This document shows, piece by piece, positions 1-25,771 of a stretch of 64,000 nucleotides of DNA; position 1 is the stretch's first letter, and each line of letters begins with the position of its first letter. This DNA is from Ancylostoma caninum. Taxonomy: Eukaryota; Nematoda; Chromadorea; Rhabditida; Ancylostomatidae. Location: positions 40,327 through 104,326 of the forward strand of contig JBAJFG010000275.1 in NCBI GenBank assembly GCA_037903475.1. Direction: 5' to 3'. The notes under the pieces were generated by a model that made no database searches, was not told where the DNA came from, and saw only the letters and a program-made list of their open reading frames with translations. A program made the position numbers and the translations under genes.

Positions 1-54
1 GTCGATTCTCATTTTGTTTTTCGGTTGACAACACTTTTAATTTGTTTTGTACAG

Positions 55-633
55 AATGGCTGCAACAGCGAAAACCACGTCTGACCTCGTTTTGCTGGAT
101 GAGAATTTAATGAAGGACCTTTGGAACAAACAACTATATATTTATCCTCATGCTAAAGCTGCTTTGAATCAGGCAATCAGCAATGACAGTCACTTCCTCA
201 GCTCCCAGGTATGATGATGTTGTTATGGCTACCTACTAGCAATAGCAAAGAGTATTGTAATTTTAGCACGTGATGGATTATTCTTTGCTAGCGGGCGTTG
301 ACGAGACAAATGGCGAACTAATTCTAGGAATTGTTGATTACATGAGAACGTATACCCTCGATAAAGTGAGCTCTTCACTGGCAAATTGACCTTAGCCACC
401 GTCATATTATTCCTTACAGAAGCTTGAGTCGTGGGTGAAAATTGTTGCTATTCCTGGAGCCCATTTGCCTACAATTCTTAGCCCGGAGATGTACTGTACA
501 CGGTCAGTTCACTTCAGCTGACAATATACAAGTAATTTATCCATTAGCTTTCAGATTCTCTGAGGCCATGGATACTTATTTCCCAGTAGTTCCTGATCAG
601 TGGACTGGACTCGGCTCAGCGGTTTCCTACTAA
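55..633 (+). CDS. ppk-3: PIKfyve/FAB1 phosphatidylinositol-3-phosphate 5-kinase, C-terminal end (partial)
   Basis: Four exons, 55-208, 267-365, 420-502 and 555-633, join in phase and end at TAA 631-633. The first exon follows a TTTTGTACAG acceptor, so the gene continues to the left of the window. The product ends with the kinase catalytic tail: DSHFLSS, then HVMDYSLLAGVDE, LILGIVDYMRTYTLDK, KLESWVKIV, ILSPEMYCTRFSEAMDTYF, and the closing VPDQWTGLG. These match the end of PIKfyve/FAB1 kinases, where DYSLL and the IVDY acidic motif belong to the phosphoinositide-kinase core that binds ATP and Mg. Family knowledge: the enzyme makes PI(3,5)P2 on endosomes and lysosomes. The short tail after the core is normal for this family. 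The symbol is the C. elegans name for the only PIKfyve. Synteny was not tested. Confidence 0.88.
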
Positions 634-2590
634 CTATTTGTTTGAAGAAAACACCTAAGTATATTCACGAGGATATGGTTACAGTACCCGTATGTGGTCC
701 TATTACGAAGACCATTTCGATTATCAAAGTTCACTAGAGTAGTGATTTATTTTCATAATAACTGTCCTTCTCGCTGAGGGATGGGCATGGATAGCTCGAA
801 GGATTCAAGCCTAATGCCTCTGAGGCTTTATGCAGTTCCCACATTTTCCTATCCAGGGATTGATAGACTCATGAAGTCTAAGCTGTATGGAAGTCCAGAA
901 CTTTCACTGGAAATACTTTACGTTCCTCCATCTCGAATTGCAATAACGCTGCATATCTATGTTAGCGAATTACCAGCCTTTCGGATGTTTGCAGGCAATG
1001 TCAGTTACATCATCATTCCATTTATTTTATAGCAAAAGGATATATGTATAGTATTTATCTTTTTCCCCTGGCCACCTAATTGTGATAGGTATGTGATCAA
1101 CCACTGACATGTTGTGAGTGCCTTTAGAGACAGGTGTTGATGTATAAAAATCTTTCTTCAGAGAAGTGTACAATTACGGAATCGATTTATATCATGAAGC
1201 ATCTGTAATTACAATGTTTCCGGCTGCCATGAAAGTTTCATAGGAAAGATACACGTATGTACTAAATGTGCTCTAATCTCATCCGAGTTTACCCGGAAGG
1301 CGATGATGAGAGCGAAGATGTTAATAGCCATCCACAAATCCGGTTGCAAACAAAGAGCTCAATATCACAAATAAAACCCTCGAAGCGTTTTTAGTTAGGT
1401 GTGGAAACACATGCGGCTTCGTGCGGTGAAAGTTCCCATCACAGATCCAACAACATGAAATAAAGTGCGGACGGTTCTCTAAAGAAGTGTCTTTGCTGGA
1501 ATAAAGCTGTTCAGTGCTACGGCGAAGTGTTTGCAATATCGCATGGAACAGTACTACATGAATATTGGAATAACTCCAAACTGACTATGTCTCGACGTCT
1601 TCTACCATAAGTAGTTTTCGAGAATCATCTTGTGGACTTCCTGGCCGAGATCTGAATAAAAACTTCGCTAATGTGAGATAGTAACGGAGAGAGGGATGTT
1701 CTTGGAGCCATGGTTCCAGCAACATTTAGTCTGCAGAGATAGTTTCTCGATGCTTTCCAACCTAACAAATACTCCACATTTACAAAACTCAAATCCAGTG
1801 GGCATCAGCTAGTGGAAGCTTGCACAAGGAATTTTAGCGCAGCGTTGTACGAGTCGCGTTCATGAGCAACGACAGGACGTGGCAACTGCCAGCTGCATCG
1901 CACATCTTGCGCAAAGTTTGCCACGCCCAGTCTGCGCGATGCACAAGCGAATCTACCCTGTTCAAAAACTTCGGTAGGCTTCACTTGGTTTTCAGCTGGA
2001 TAGATCGTGGATTTCTTGGCGAAAAAAAAAAACGTAATAATCCACAATAATTATGAAGTACATGTCAATGAAAATTAAGCTTCAACTGCTGTGGCCCTAT
2101 TGGTTTTTGTCTAGTCATGTTATAATAATCTTATTCAGGAGAAGATACTTAACACATCTGTAACAGTAACGTCTCTAAATCTCCGTTACCTAACTGATGC
2201 GAGGTATATTTATGGGTCACAGTAGCAACAATTTTCAACTATCGTTCTTCCTGACATCCACCCGCGTAGGAAAGGTAAAATCCAAATGCACACCACGGAT
2301 AGCGCAGATACTGCCATGACGCAAGCATTCGACTGGCGTCCATATCTTTGCTGGTAATGCTGTACTACTGACCAGTCCCATAGGATGCTGCACCAAGTTT
2401 ACTCGGTGCGGAGGGATGGAATGCTTGGTTAGCCAATCTACGTATCAAAATGGTGAGAGCTGTACTAATAGACCACGTCGTTCGCAGTAAATAACAAATA
2501 CAGAAGTGAAACAAGAAATCAAGACTGTGGAATACGTCTGTAAACTTATGTTTTGCCAAATGGACCTCGATCATATAAAAAATTACGCAC
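634..2590. other. Intergenic space between two convergent genes, no convincing gene
   Basis: About 2 kb between the kinase stop and the last recognised exon of the SLC35C2-like gene. Two short plus-strand stretches look coding-like but link to nothing: an open frame at 781-1032 (containing KSKLYGSPELSLEILYVPPS) and one after a TTCTTCAG at about 1162 (reading VYNYGIDLYHEASVITMFP before a stop). They could be relics of a gene or repeat. The final minus exon of the transporter must also lie here. One candidate follows an acceptor-like site near 2249, giving a very short tail. Confidence 0.4.
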
Positions 2591-5500
2591 CTTTGCCGTT
2601 TTCTTGACATTCCGTGAAGAGTCATTCCAGAGAGGCAGAGTACCAAACCAGCTAGATTCACCCATGAGAGGCGATCATTATTAAGAAGATGTGCTAATAA
2701 AAGAGTTGCAACCTCCTAAAAACAAGAAAGTAGTTGGTTAGGTCACTACGTAAAATATAGAATAAGATATTAGCTGTAATGATGAATTAATTATTAATCT
2801 TCAGGTTTGTACCTTTACTATCCCGAAGATATTCAGCGTGATACCAGAGGTATTTACAAGTAGAAGATATTCTGTAAAATTGTTGTAGGAAACGGTGAAT
2901 CATGAGCGAAGCGATAAGAACTCAATAAAATTAAGCACCTGACATTTCCATGCAGAATGCAAGCAACCCTCCACAAATTATCAATAAAGTAACTTGAACA
3001 GGAGCGTAATGCTGTTTGTAGAAGAGCACAGTGCTATAAGAGAGTTCACTGCCTATAACAATATGAAATAGTAAGGGTTTTATTAATGTGAGTAACAAAG
3101 TGTACCTTCAAACATGATTATCAGAGGTACGATGGGAATCAGCATCCATGGTTGAACATGAGCGACCATGTCCAGAGGATGATTGAGTGCTTGTTCTTCT
3201 CTTTGCATGACTAGTTGTGAGACTGTCCATCTGAAATGTTCTCCATGCAAAAGAAAGCTGGGAAACAAATGGGAGTTAACTCAGTTTCACAACAAGTACA
3301 GATACAGTTGTCTACTAATGTGCATCAGCAACATTGGATAACAAGAATAAAATTAGGAAATGCTCCAAAATCTGCGTCCAGTTTGGAAGCGTACTGAGGC
3401 CTTCACCGAGATTTAAGACAACAGTAGAAAAAAGTAGCATCCTCCAGATTTCAGATGAAATCGTGCAGCAGATTTCCGATAAACTCGTTTCAAAAGTGCA
3501 TTCCCCATCTACTTCTACCACTTTTTCGAACAATTTCATATTTTTACAGCCTCTGTATTTTTATGATGAGTCCTGATAAGGTAATAGCACTGCCATTCTG
3601 CGTACTTTTCACAAGACCCTTGATGGCATCTAAATAAGCTGAAATGCAAGCTATGGAATGAATTCCTCTAAACACAGGAAGTGTTAAAAAGTGACAGGCT
3701 TCGATTTCATTTCATTGACAATGCAGACAAGAAAAACATGATATAGTTTGCGCGTACAGCGAGGATGTTTGAATCGTAGCTGCGATAAGGGTGAGACGAG
3801 GGTCAGAGAAGCGAGCGCTGTCCAGACCCAAAACTATTCATAAAGCAGTGATTTTTATTCGTTTTAAATCGCTCGTTTCCGAAGGGCTTTTGGAGTATAA
3901 ACACTAGTAATCTGAACTAGGCTGCAACGTTTATGTTTCTAGGTAAAAAGAACACCCAATGAGCAGAGCGTACATGCGAAACCTTGTCGCAATTTGCCGA
4001 AGACCTCCGAGTACCAAAAAAAAAAAACCAAAATTTACGATTGGCTAACGATTTTTCAGTTCAGTATAAACACCCTTAAAGTAGCCCGCGAAAAGAGCGG
4101 AAGACTCGTACAGGTGAGCAAACAGCACTCTGATATAACGGTAATTCTAAGCTTGAAACACGGCAAGCTGTTCAAACGGTGGATAAAACAGCAATGCAAA
4201 GAAAGCGTGCACCTGCTAATTCTCTACAAAAGTAGAAATTCAAAAAGTTCCTTCAGTATTCTCTAAATAGGTTATAATTTCCTATCAAAAGAAGACATTT
4301 AACTAGGAGAAAAGAACATGAAACGGAACGCAGCAGATAAGATATGAAGAAGCGAGGAATTTCAAAAATATTCGGACAAACTGATCATTACCGAACTCCT
4401 GTACAAGAAGCTGCTAGTTCAACAAGCAGTAATCCAGTGAGGTCTAACTGAGACGAATGCCACGTGAACAAAAACAGCCCAGTAGCAATAAGTCCAGTCT
4501 CTAAACCGAGTGCTGGACGCCATCTAAAAGCTCGGTATTAGATTCTTCAACAGCTTATGGTCAATATATCATGGTAGAACATCAAACTAATCATGAAATA
4601 GTACCGTTCTAATCTTAATAGCAGCGAAAATGCGACAATAAACAGAATGGAGCTGCTTTTGGCCATTGTGTACAGACTAACGGTGACGTATTCAAGTGCC
4701 CAGTTCGAAAGCCCGATATCTAGGGAAGCGCATATTCCAATAGGCGCGAGCCATCTGAAATAGTGATTTTTTTGATTCATTAATCATTCGGTAAATAAAT
4801 GCACGGACCGGAGCTGTTCCTTGAGATGAAGACGTATCCGTTTCTTGTGAAGAAATTCGTATATAGCCCGAATACAGACGGCAGCCAGCCATTTCACAAT
4901 GTAATGCCAACACACGACAAACAACGGCAATTTATAATTCTGTAATGGAAAAAATAAAACTGGAAACAAAAACTGCACATAATTGCTGAAATTATCTTTT
5001 AATGCAATAGAGCAGAAGCTTTTCTGAACGGTTAAATCCTTTCAAACAAGAATACTAACTAAAAAGTGCACCAACGTTCAAGTGGTTGTCGCTCGTTATA
5101 AAAAGGAATGAAGGAAACGCATCGAAGTATGAGCTAGTTTGCGTAATGGAAGAGGGAACATGTCTATATTCAAAAAGCTTCGACCATGAAGTGGATACTG
5201 TGTCAGAATATCCTAGCCTATGACATGTACAAGGAAAAATTCGGCACTATTCCATTTCTTGAGCCAAAAACCTCTGGGATTTTTTAAGCTAAAACTTTGC
5301 AAAGGAGGGTTGTTCGAGGTGTTGAACCCGAATATCGCACCCATTCTGTACCGTAACGTTATTTTTGCAAGGTTACGGCAGATACATGTTTAACGCAGTA
5401 TCTTAAGAAATCCCCCCAAATATTGCACAGATTTGCTGGACATGAATATTACAGGCGAAAATCCAAGATAGGAAACAGATATGACAAATAGAAAACCTTT

Positions 5501-7023
5501 GAAGAAGAGGAAATTTCGATAAGGAAAAAAGGTGAAGTTTAAGATCTTCACGATTTTTAATACTGAGAAGTTATTCAGGTTATGCTCCTAGAAGTTTCAA
5601 CAAAGCAAGTGAAGGAGTGAGCATGATGCTTCTAGGCCAGTTCTCACACACTCAGGGGCCCAAATTAACAGCAGTTCTCAAGACAGGAGTTGTTCCTGAG
5701 TTGCCGACCATGTTTTTGAGTGTATCGCTTCCTAATACGAGATTTATATGGGTTAAGAAAAAAGTCTGCTGCATCAGAAGATGCCATTCTATTTCAGGTC
5801 TGCTGTCCTTTTTGCTTCTTTCGGCACGTGAACTAGAAACTAAAAGAGCTACATGAAAAGGACAACCAATTACAGAGCTACAAATCGTGATTTGTCATTG
5901 GATTGGTTATTGTTTTTTTTCACACACTTGGCGTGGGAGGTTATTTGATGCTCTGATTCAGAAAATGATACTCATTTTGTATCCTAGCACCGTTTTTGTA
6001 GGGTTACAGCAACATCACTAGTGGAATATAAATGGAAATGTTAGTTTTGGTAAGGAGAGAGGGGTGAAATTATGACGAAAAGATAAGAGTATCCCACTGA
6101 CGTTTCTGAAGTTTTGCAAAGTAGGGTTACTGCGTGCATCAATGGCGAATACCAGCGTCACTTTTCATATCACTGTTATCTTCTTGTCAAAACTGGCATT
6201 CTGTGTACATATCTTCCTGCAGTAATCTCGCTATAAATTTCCAAAAACATGGTTGCTGTACAAAAGAAGTACGATTTTCTTAATCTATTTGTTAACTAAA
6301 TAGGCACATAGGAGTGCATAGTCTAATTCTCAGCATGAAATCATGTGGAACAGTAGGAACTAAGATTTACAGCCAAAGAAACAAATACATAAGAACATAA
6401 GCTAAATTTGAGGAATTCTGAATAAGCGTGCTGATGGGGATAAGGAAATCAACCCTGCGTAGACAGGACTGGTTTACACTGAGGATGAGATAGTGAGTTC
6501 CAAAAAAGTAATAGAAAAACCATGTGCTCAAGAAGAAGACAGTTTTGGAGGCTCTGCCCATATCAATCAGCAAGATGCCTAATATGGGTATCAAATAGGC
6601 CCTTGTACGAAATATGGGGCGAAAATTTCCTTCGATAACCGACTCGATCACATGTTACGACTTACATGTAACTCTCTCAACCAATTTCATTTAGATTCGT
6701 AATGGGTTCACCGCACTTTGCGATGCTTTTGAACACTAACAAAGAAAGCTCACGATGACTTGAGTATTACTGACTACATAATAATCAATAACTAATAATT
6801 GATAACACAAACGATTATAAAGACCGAAACAACTGTTTAGCCAGCTGTAGCAAACAAAACAAAATAATGAAATACTGACCTTTATAAACCATTTCTGATA
6901 AAACGTGAGTCCTATTGAGAGTGGATAGTAGAGCAGCGCTATAAGCGCAATCTTCAGAACCATATCAATCGCAAACGGACTGTTATTCGAATCTCTGCAT
7001 ATTCTACCGCAGCCTGAATACAT
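2591..7023 (-). CDS. SLC35C2: SLC35C2-like nucleotide-sugar/triose-phosphate-translocator family transporter
   Basis: Eight minus-strand exons read in phase: 7023-6880, 4939-4809, 4754-4605, 4523-4392, 3230-3106, 3052-2939, 2871-2813 and 2715-2591. A last short exon below 2591 is not fixed. Landmarks in order are YYPLSIGLTFYQKWFIK (first membrane segment), LPLFVVCWHYIVKWL, LAPIGICASLDIGLSNWALE, VTVSLYTMAKSSSILFIV, GLFLFTWHSSQLDLTGLLL, RWTVSQLVMQ, HVQPWMLIPIVPLIIMFEG, YLLLVNTSGITLNIFGIVKE and NLAGLVLCLSGMTLHGMSRK. This order matches SLC35C2 over its whole length, about 10 membrane helices. In mammals the protein is Golgi-located and tied to GDP-fucose handling and Notch fucosylation; transport by this worm protein is inferred. 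The start ATG at 7023 gives a 24-residue N-tail before helix 1. The 1.9-kb first intron carries only low-value repeat sequence. Confidence 0.85.
5280..5400 (+). repeat. Copy of dispersed 'GTTGAACCCGAATATCG...GGTTACGG' repeat
   Basis: In intron 1 of the transporter. The text runs from a T/A-rich start through 'ggtgttgaacccgaatatcg', then 'ctgtaccgtaacg' and a closing 'aggttacgg'. The same order of words recurs at about 5940-6010, 10310-10400, 24.5-24.99 kb, 45.2-45.66 kb and 51.2-51.27 kb, so this is a dispersed family rather than unique sequence. Confidence 0.55.
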
Positions 7024-7615
7024 AATAACTTCGTGTTAATTATAGGAAAGGGGAACGATGCTATTAGCCCCAAGACCGGCTGGATAAACTCGGGCGATTA
7101 ATACAGGCATTTAGTGGAAACGTGTTGAATAAATCGATCATGGGAACGAGATAAGCGACGGGATCAGATCCGCAGTTCGCCTCCACGCTTGGACAACGCG
7201 CGTGGCAACAGCACACGAGCGCACGTCGCCCGTGGCTGCGATTACGGACACGCATGACGTGCACGGGGTGCGTGCTGCACGCCGGCGGCAGTGGCACAGC
7301 TGCCAGAGGACACTCGGGAAAAAGAAACGTTGTCCACACCGAATAGTAAACAGTTTGGACACGAGGAATGGGCAGTTTCTGTCCAACCAGCGCCTAACGT
7401 CGACCGTTAATTTTAGAGCCACCGACGGAGCGAAAAGTAAACAAAGGAGCTGTTTTTTACCACTGCGTTCTTTTTGTGCTGATAGCGTGGATCGATATGC
7501 CTTTTTCAACTTGGCTTCGCGAACGATGCTGATATAATTGGTTAGGTGGTGCAAAGTACTACGACGTATCCCGACCAGTTACAGTCCTTCTCGATAAGAA
7601 AGGGGCAATTTAGAT

Positions 7616-7828
7616 TAGCTGCGTGCGACAGACGCGCGTCAGACGCACGCGTCTATTTGCGACGGATTTTCCTTGAAGATCGGTCAAGACGACCTGCACC
7701 TCCTCAATGGGAAGAAGGGGCAGACGCCGCTATGGCGTAAAAGCGTGCGTCTGACCTGCGACTGCGATGCGACCGGACCCTATTCTTCATCATATTGACG
7801 CACACGCGTCAGTCGCACGCATCCAGTA
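7616..7828. repeat. Inverted-repeat element with CGCGTCAGACGCACGCG-type ends
   Basis: Both ends are rich in the words 'gcgtgcg', 'acgcgcgtcag' and 'gacgcacgcg', in opposite orientation, around a short core. A diverged relative lies at 42613-42815. There is no reading frame of interest. It is probably a non-autonomous inverted-repeat element. Confidence 0.5.
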
Positions 7829-7830
7829 TA

Positions 7831-7950
7831 CAGTCTTTCTCAAAATCCTTGAATCGCGCCACACCACGTATGATAATGTATAATACTTGATGTGGCGTGG
7901 ATGAGCTGACGGGTGGTGAGGCGTGAGGCAAGCATTTTTGAGAAAGACTA
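7831..7950. mobile_element. MITE family A (CAGTCTTTCTC ends), diverged copy
   Basis: Starts CAGTCTTTCTCAAAATCCTT and ends with the complement, GGCAAGCATTTTTGAGAAAG, flanked by TA on both sides. The inner part is a palindromic 'cgtatgataatgtat' block. The same element occurs complete at 44492-44635 and, split by another insertion, at 31865-32189. TA flanks and CAG starts are typical of Tc1/mariner-type non-autonomous elements. Confidence 0.75.
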
Positions 7951-8342
7951 TAAATTGCCCCGTAGCTGTTATTAACGCTTGCGGCGCTGCAAAGTTGGTT
8001 TCGCGCCGTTCAAAGCCGCGAAAATAGAGCTGTGCGGCAGTTGCGATGGCAAAATCAGGAACATTTCTTACCTACGAGGACTTCTCTTCTACTTCTCTGC
8101 TATGCTCAGACAATAGCGTGCGGCCCGCTTGCTATGGACGTCAAGCGTGCGATCGGACACCGTTCACGCCGATGGTACGCTGATAGTATGTGGTAGTATG
8201 GGTGCGCGGGCCACACGCTTGCCTAACCGAGAAGTTTCCATGTTGGTACTGCGCGATCGCCGTGCTTCAAATCGGCGAGCGGCATTCATTCAGCATGCTA
8301 TCGGCGTGACCGGTGTCCAGTGGCACGCAGTTATTGTCTGAG

Positions 8343-8508
8343 TGCATTGTGCATCGATGCGTCAACTCTGCAGTGCTGCAAGCGGACTCCAAATCAGCAG
8401 GAATGTGGTGGAACTGAGAGGGTCGTGCAGGTCCCGCTGCGATTCTACTGCTGCTATTCTATAAGACCGCGCACGCAATAAGCCTATCTTTCGACAACGG
8501 ACTGTGCA
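8343..8508. mobile_element. MITE family B, diverged copy
   Basis: The right half matches the family B element at 31945-32122: 'gagagggtc', 'caggtcccgctgcgattct', 'accgcgcacgca' and the terminal 'ctatctttcgacaa'. The left end is worn. It sits upstream of the transporter gene with no sign of function. Confidence 0.55.
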
Positions 8509-11500
8509 TATGGGCGGAATCTGGGACTTCTTACTTCCGAGATTCCCTTGCGGGGAAAGGGAGTTTGGGGGGGGGGGACACCCGGCATTGATCGATAACT
8601 TGACTTGTCTCACACGTTCTGACTTGTTACATTTTAGGTACCTATCAGACTTCGGCAAAGACTTGACTCAAGACAAGCGGGGCTTCGTAAGCGATGAGGT
8701 CAGCAAAAGGGACTTCGTACCTGGGACTTGAACCTTGGTTGAATAATCATCCACTTCTTTGGAAATAAGAGCAAAGAACGGAGATTGATTTTCTTTCATT
8801 AATTCTATTAATTCTCACTTAAATAAGAGTAAAATTAATATTTGTTTTAGAAATTACACTTTAAAAAAGTACCCAGCAGTACCCCCAGCATCGCTGGTAC
8901 TGAACGGATCCTGCTCAAATTTCACAGTAAGACTACGAATGCTACTACTCTTACTGTCGTAGAAAATTTTGGCAAGAGTTTGTAGGGTTATCATGCGAAA
9001 ATTCTGCCAAAAGCACTGCTTCCAGCGCTTACAAAAGGACAGGTTCTGCACGGATATTTCTGGAAACAAGTACATGACTGCAAATGGCAATGTACTATCT
9101 TACTCTGAAAAATAATTTAATTCAATTGATTTTGGTAGGAGTTACACCTAAAAGAGTACCTTGCAGTACCCACAGCACTGTTGGTACTGAACGGAACCTG
9201 CTCGAACTTTGTAGTAAGATTACGAGTACGACTCTAGCACCAACCGCCAGAGGAAATTGGAATTGTTTGATTTTGAAACGAGTTTGACCGGTTATCATGC
9301 GAAAATTCTGCCTACAGCACTGCTGTCAGCACTCATAAAAGGACAGGTTCTGCACGGATCCGCCTGGAAATGGGCATATGGCTGCAACTGGCAATGCTCT
9401 ATCCAAATCCAAAAAAGAATTGGATTCAATTGATTTTGGTAGGAGTTACAGGTGAAAAAGTACCTCGCAGTATCCACAGCACCGTTGGTACTGAATGGAT
9501 CCTGTTCAAACTTTGTGGTGAGATTTCGAGTACGACTCTTCTGCCAACTGCCAGAGGAAATTGGAATTATTTGATTTTGAAGGGAGATATAGCTCAGGAA
9601 TTCTCTGAACCCTAAATTTACCCTAAAAGTTAGGGTTCAGCACCGGTCCAGAGAATTTTCGTCAAACAACTTTCTCTAAAATCAAATATTTCCAATTGTA
9701 CTGGAGCGGTTAGCTAGAGGAGAGGCTGCTCGTTCCAGTGAGTGATAAAGTTGCCTCGTTTATTCAGTTGCAGCTGGAAAAAATAGCTAAAAAACGGTCT
9801 TCAACACCACATGGACACAATTTCTTCAAATAACTTCTTCTAAAATCAATTATTTCCAATTTTATTCGCACTTTTGTATTCAAGAAATATTGCTCTATCA
9901 AACTAGTGGCAGAAGCCTCCAAAATCTCCATCCCTTCTCAAATTTTAGCTGGGAATTCAATAATTATTTGACGGTGCCACCGCCAGTGTACTTGTTAACA
10001 CTTGTTAACACGTGTGGACATGTCGATCTGCGTTGAAAACAAAAAACCAAGGTTCTTCGCAAAAACTTGTTCTAGCCTGTTTACAATAGGGGCTTCGTAG
10101 ATTCTTGGCTAGGTCAAAGGGGGCTTCGTAATTTTTTCTGCTCGAGCTAAGCTTGTGCCGAACTCTGGTACCTATTGCAAGTTAGAAGAGAGACTTGTCG
10201 TCTAGCAAGTCAGAGTGTTCAGGACGTGTCAACTAACAGGTTAAAACGTGTAGGATAGGCCAAGTTATCGATCTCTGACCTTCCAAAAATTTCTCTAAAA
10301 CTTCGTCCCGGAAGGGTATTTGACACGCTGATAACGAATGTGTGTCATACTCATTTTGCACCGTAACCCCATTTTTCTAGCGTTACGGTAAGTGTACGGC
10401 GAGTATGGTATCCAACAGAATTTTGCGAAACCCTGTATAGAGGCATCATGCATGTGATAGTCACGACTGTCAATCCGTAATGTACAGGGAACTCCAAAGG
10501 TACGCAGACAGGGGCGGAACTGCGGTGCGGCTCTGCTGGGCAGAGACACGGGCGCTCTGCATGTGGCTCCGGTTTCTCTGCTTTCTGCCGGGTCCGACCA
10601 TCCAGAGATTGTTAGTGGGCAAATGACACGTAACTGAGGATTGAGGTGCCGTGTGCACTTGATTTGGAGCAGTAGCGCCTGTCCACGCTCGATGTGGAGC
10701 TGAGGCCCATCACCAGCCTGCACGATCCACAATTGTCGGTCGAGCTCCGATCCGGAGATTCCCCAGCCGGTAATGGTGAAGCGGGTCGGCCGAACGAAAC
10801 GTCTGACTGAGATGGCACGCAGACTAGAGATAATGATGTTAATTGATGGCTATAGTTTTTGTTATTTATGTTCTTTATATATTTTTACATTTATAGTCTT
10901 TCTGTAGTAGTCTTATGAAAATTTTCTGTTTCCAAAACGACTACGCAATACAACAACATCCAAACTATGCTCCATCAAACGTTGTACTCCGTGTTTTTTG
11001 TCTTCCTTTTTATCTGATTTCTCCTCAGCTCTCCTCTCTCCTCAGACAAACCAAAACGACCGATAACGCTAAAATATCCCTGAACAGGGTGGCGGTCAAG
11101 ACGTACGCCGCGACGCAACCGCGCCGCACGCATATGCTTCTCAAGTCCAGGTTTTTTCTTTAAATTCGACGCACTAAGTGACATTCGTGGCCACCTCCTT
11201 GCAGTTTGTGGGTTCCGATAGCATTCTTCTGTTCCACTCAAACTTAGAAAAGTTGAGCATATCCACGCAAAACTGCTCATACCTGCAGCCGCGACGCGCA
11301 CATGAATCGACCAATCACAGACCAGCAGCGTACCTCTTGTCACGCAGCCCCCTGAACATGCTTCGAGCCACAGGAAATTCCAGGAGTCGAGGCCAATGGC
11401 TGTGTTTATTGAATGCGTCCGGCTGTGATTGACGCACGCAAAATGCCCTTTTCAGGAAGTTGCCGTGTATCCATCGGCCTTCCTGAATTTTCGTGCATTA

Positions 11501-13617
11501 CCACTTCCGGACTCGTCTGTGTACAAGAGAGGAGAGCGTTCAAAACCCTTTATGGAATCACGGGTTACCTCAGTCACTAATTGCCGATGGAAATGTTGTT
11601 TATGCGAATGTCGTTTAAACCAGTGTTATTCGGAACGGAACTTCTAATAAAATCGATATTCTGAAGCCTTCAGGATCCCGAATGTGGACTGGTGCCAGGC
11701 AATACCTAAAGAATGCTTTTTTTCAATGTTGAAATCCCCACATTACCTAGTGGGGAGCTGCCACGTACATGAGGGAGACTACACTTGCTGTGGACCTTGG
11801 CGCGCGCTACGCAGGATGCCACGTGGCACTCTGATCGTCTGCGCATCCACATATTCCGTTGATGTCAACCTCGTCAATCTCGTCCAATCCTCTTCCCTCC
11901 TGTGCTAGCCCGTCCAAACAGGTAATGAGGCGCGTGCGCACAGCTCTCGATAACTGGGGTTTCCTGTGCTGCTTGAGATCGCGAACGGTCTCTTACAGGC
12001 AAACTAGAGTAGCTAAGTAAACGGATCTTTCTGTATACAAATTTCTGTACTCTTCTCTAATGATACAGTCTTGTACAATACAATACCTTGCTGCAGCACG
12101 TGGCCGATAGTACAGGAAAACCAGCTAAAAACAGGCCGGGAAGAAAGAGCTGCAGGTGGTGAGGAGGGCGATGGGAAGAAAGGTCGAGAAACATCTTTTC
12201 ATGCATGCATCATATCATGTCAAAGAAAACACGACACGTGGACGGAATGAAGAGAAGGAAAATATCTACACTCTCACTTATTGCCAGAATCTCTCGCCGT
12301 GGATGGGACGGATGTGGATGCAGCAGTGGTTCTATTCGAATGTTGTCAGGAGAACAGTGCAAGGAACGTAAACAAATGCGTAACCAGTTCTACTACTGAA
12401 CTGTTGGCGTCAGCGTTGTGAGCGGAGCTCGTCTCGAACTGATTTTTTTCCAGACAATGGATAGGGACCTTTGAGGAATTCTGCCCAAGTTTTTCAATGT
12501 TTGATTTGTTTCAATCTTTTGCTAACCACTCGTTTTTACTTTTTTTTCTTTTGCTAATAACGTCACGACAGAGATATAGACAAATGGGAAAATCATTGTT
12601 GTGAGAATAATAGAAGTGATAAAGTTGCTACAGGAATTCTTCGTTTCCTTGTTCCGATATCAAAGATATCAGTATCATAGTTAACAGTGATTATAGCTAT
12701 ATCTATGGAGTGCATCGGAGTGTGATCTGGTCGGATAAGAAAAGTTACGTATTGATTCCTATCCGTATCTATCCGACAAGGATCGGTAGGTATCTTTTCT
12801 CATCCGACCGGGTCGGACTCCGACCTATTATAGATGTAGGTAGCTTATGGTATCTCAGCGACTCACTTATGTGGAGGATCACTTCTCAAAGAAATGCAGA
12901 TTTCGCTCGCAACTACTTGTGTACCCTCAGTGTAACATACTCTATTTCAGATAAATATTTCATAGCCAGGGAAACTACAAGAGAGCAAATGTGGAATACT
13001 CAGAGAGGCAAGGTAAGGAGAGTAGCTCGGGTGAGCGAGGTTACCTAAGCGTCCCGCAAATTTTGGCATGGGTGGAACAGCACTTTCACGACTGATCCCG
13101 ACAATGGTGGTGAGAAGTCGCTCAGGTAACGACTTCCTGCATCTTCTTCTCTCCCTTCCATTCATTTTTTCGTAGGGAAAAACCTTCAAAAGTTCCCACG
13201 CAGGGTATCTCCATCAATCTAACATATGTATGCCTGGATCTTGCTTTCGCACCATTGGTTAATCTGTCTATATCAAATATTTTTTGGCTGGAGTGGATGG
13301 AGGGTGAACCCCCGCGGAAATTACTCGCCAAATTCCCCAAAAATGATTTATGAAACAAGCAAAAACTATGCATTAGCCCGTTTTTCGACAGCTTGTTTTC
13401 GAACAATCCTCCTAATATATATTTTCTGGAAATTAATTTCAAAATAAATTTTTAAGTAACCTATTTTTTGAAGTTCTGCTGATTCGCGTCTGCAACTAGG
13501 CGTGATCCCATTGTTCTTCCTACGCACTACGACGCTGAAACCACTGAAAACGATGGAAATCGCTCCTTTTTCAAAAATATCTTATTCGTTCACACAAACA
13601 CTCGATGCAAGATCTTT

Positions 13618-25771
<12,154 letters not shown>

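Larger units (their letters stand above)
7024..13617. other. 6.6-kb intergenic region with repeats, no supported gene
   Basis: Between the transporter start and the stop of the DEG/ENaC gene. The first 600 bases, next to the transporter start, are richer in G and C and may hold its promoter. The rest contains inverted-repeat elements at 7616-7952 and about 8343-8508, a three-fold diverged repeat at 8860-9600 (each copy with 'gcagtacccacagca' and 'ggaaattggaatt' words), a copy of the TTACGG repeat near 10.3 kb and a partial inverted-repeat element from 10484. Open frames here have no family features, and I support none of them. Confidence 0.5.

Noticed and set aside
6367..6651. Minus-strand frame with hydrophobic residues in transporter intron 1, first thought to be an exon
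   Set aside because: It does not match any part of SLC35C2, and flanking exons already join in phase without it.
7138..7554. 138-codon minus-strand frame upstream of the transporter
   Set aside because: Arg/Cys-rich random-looking sequence; the GC-rich stretch explains the lack of stops.
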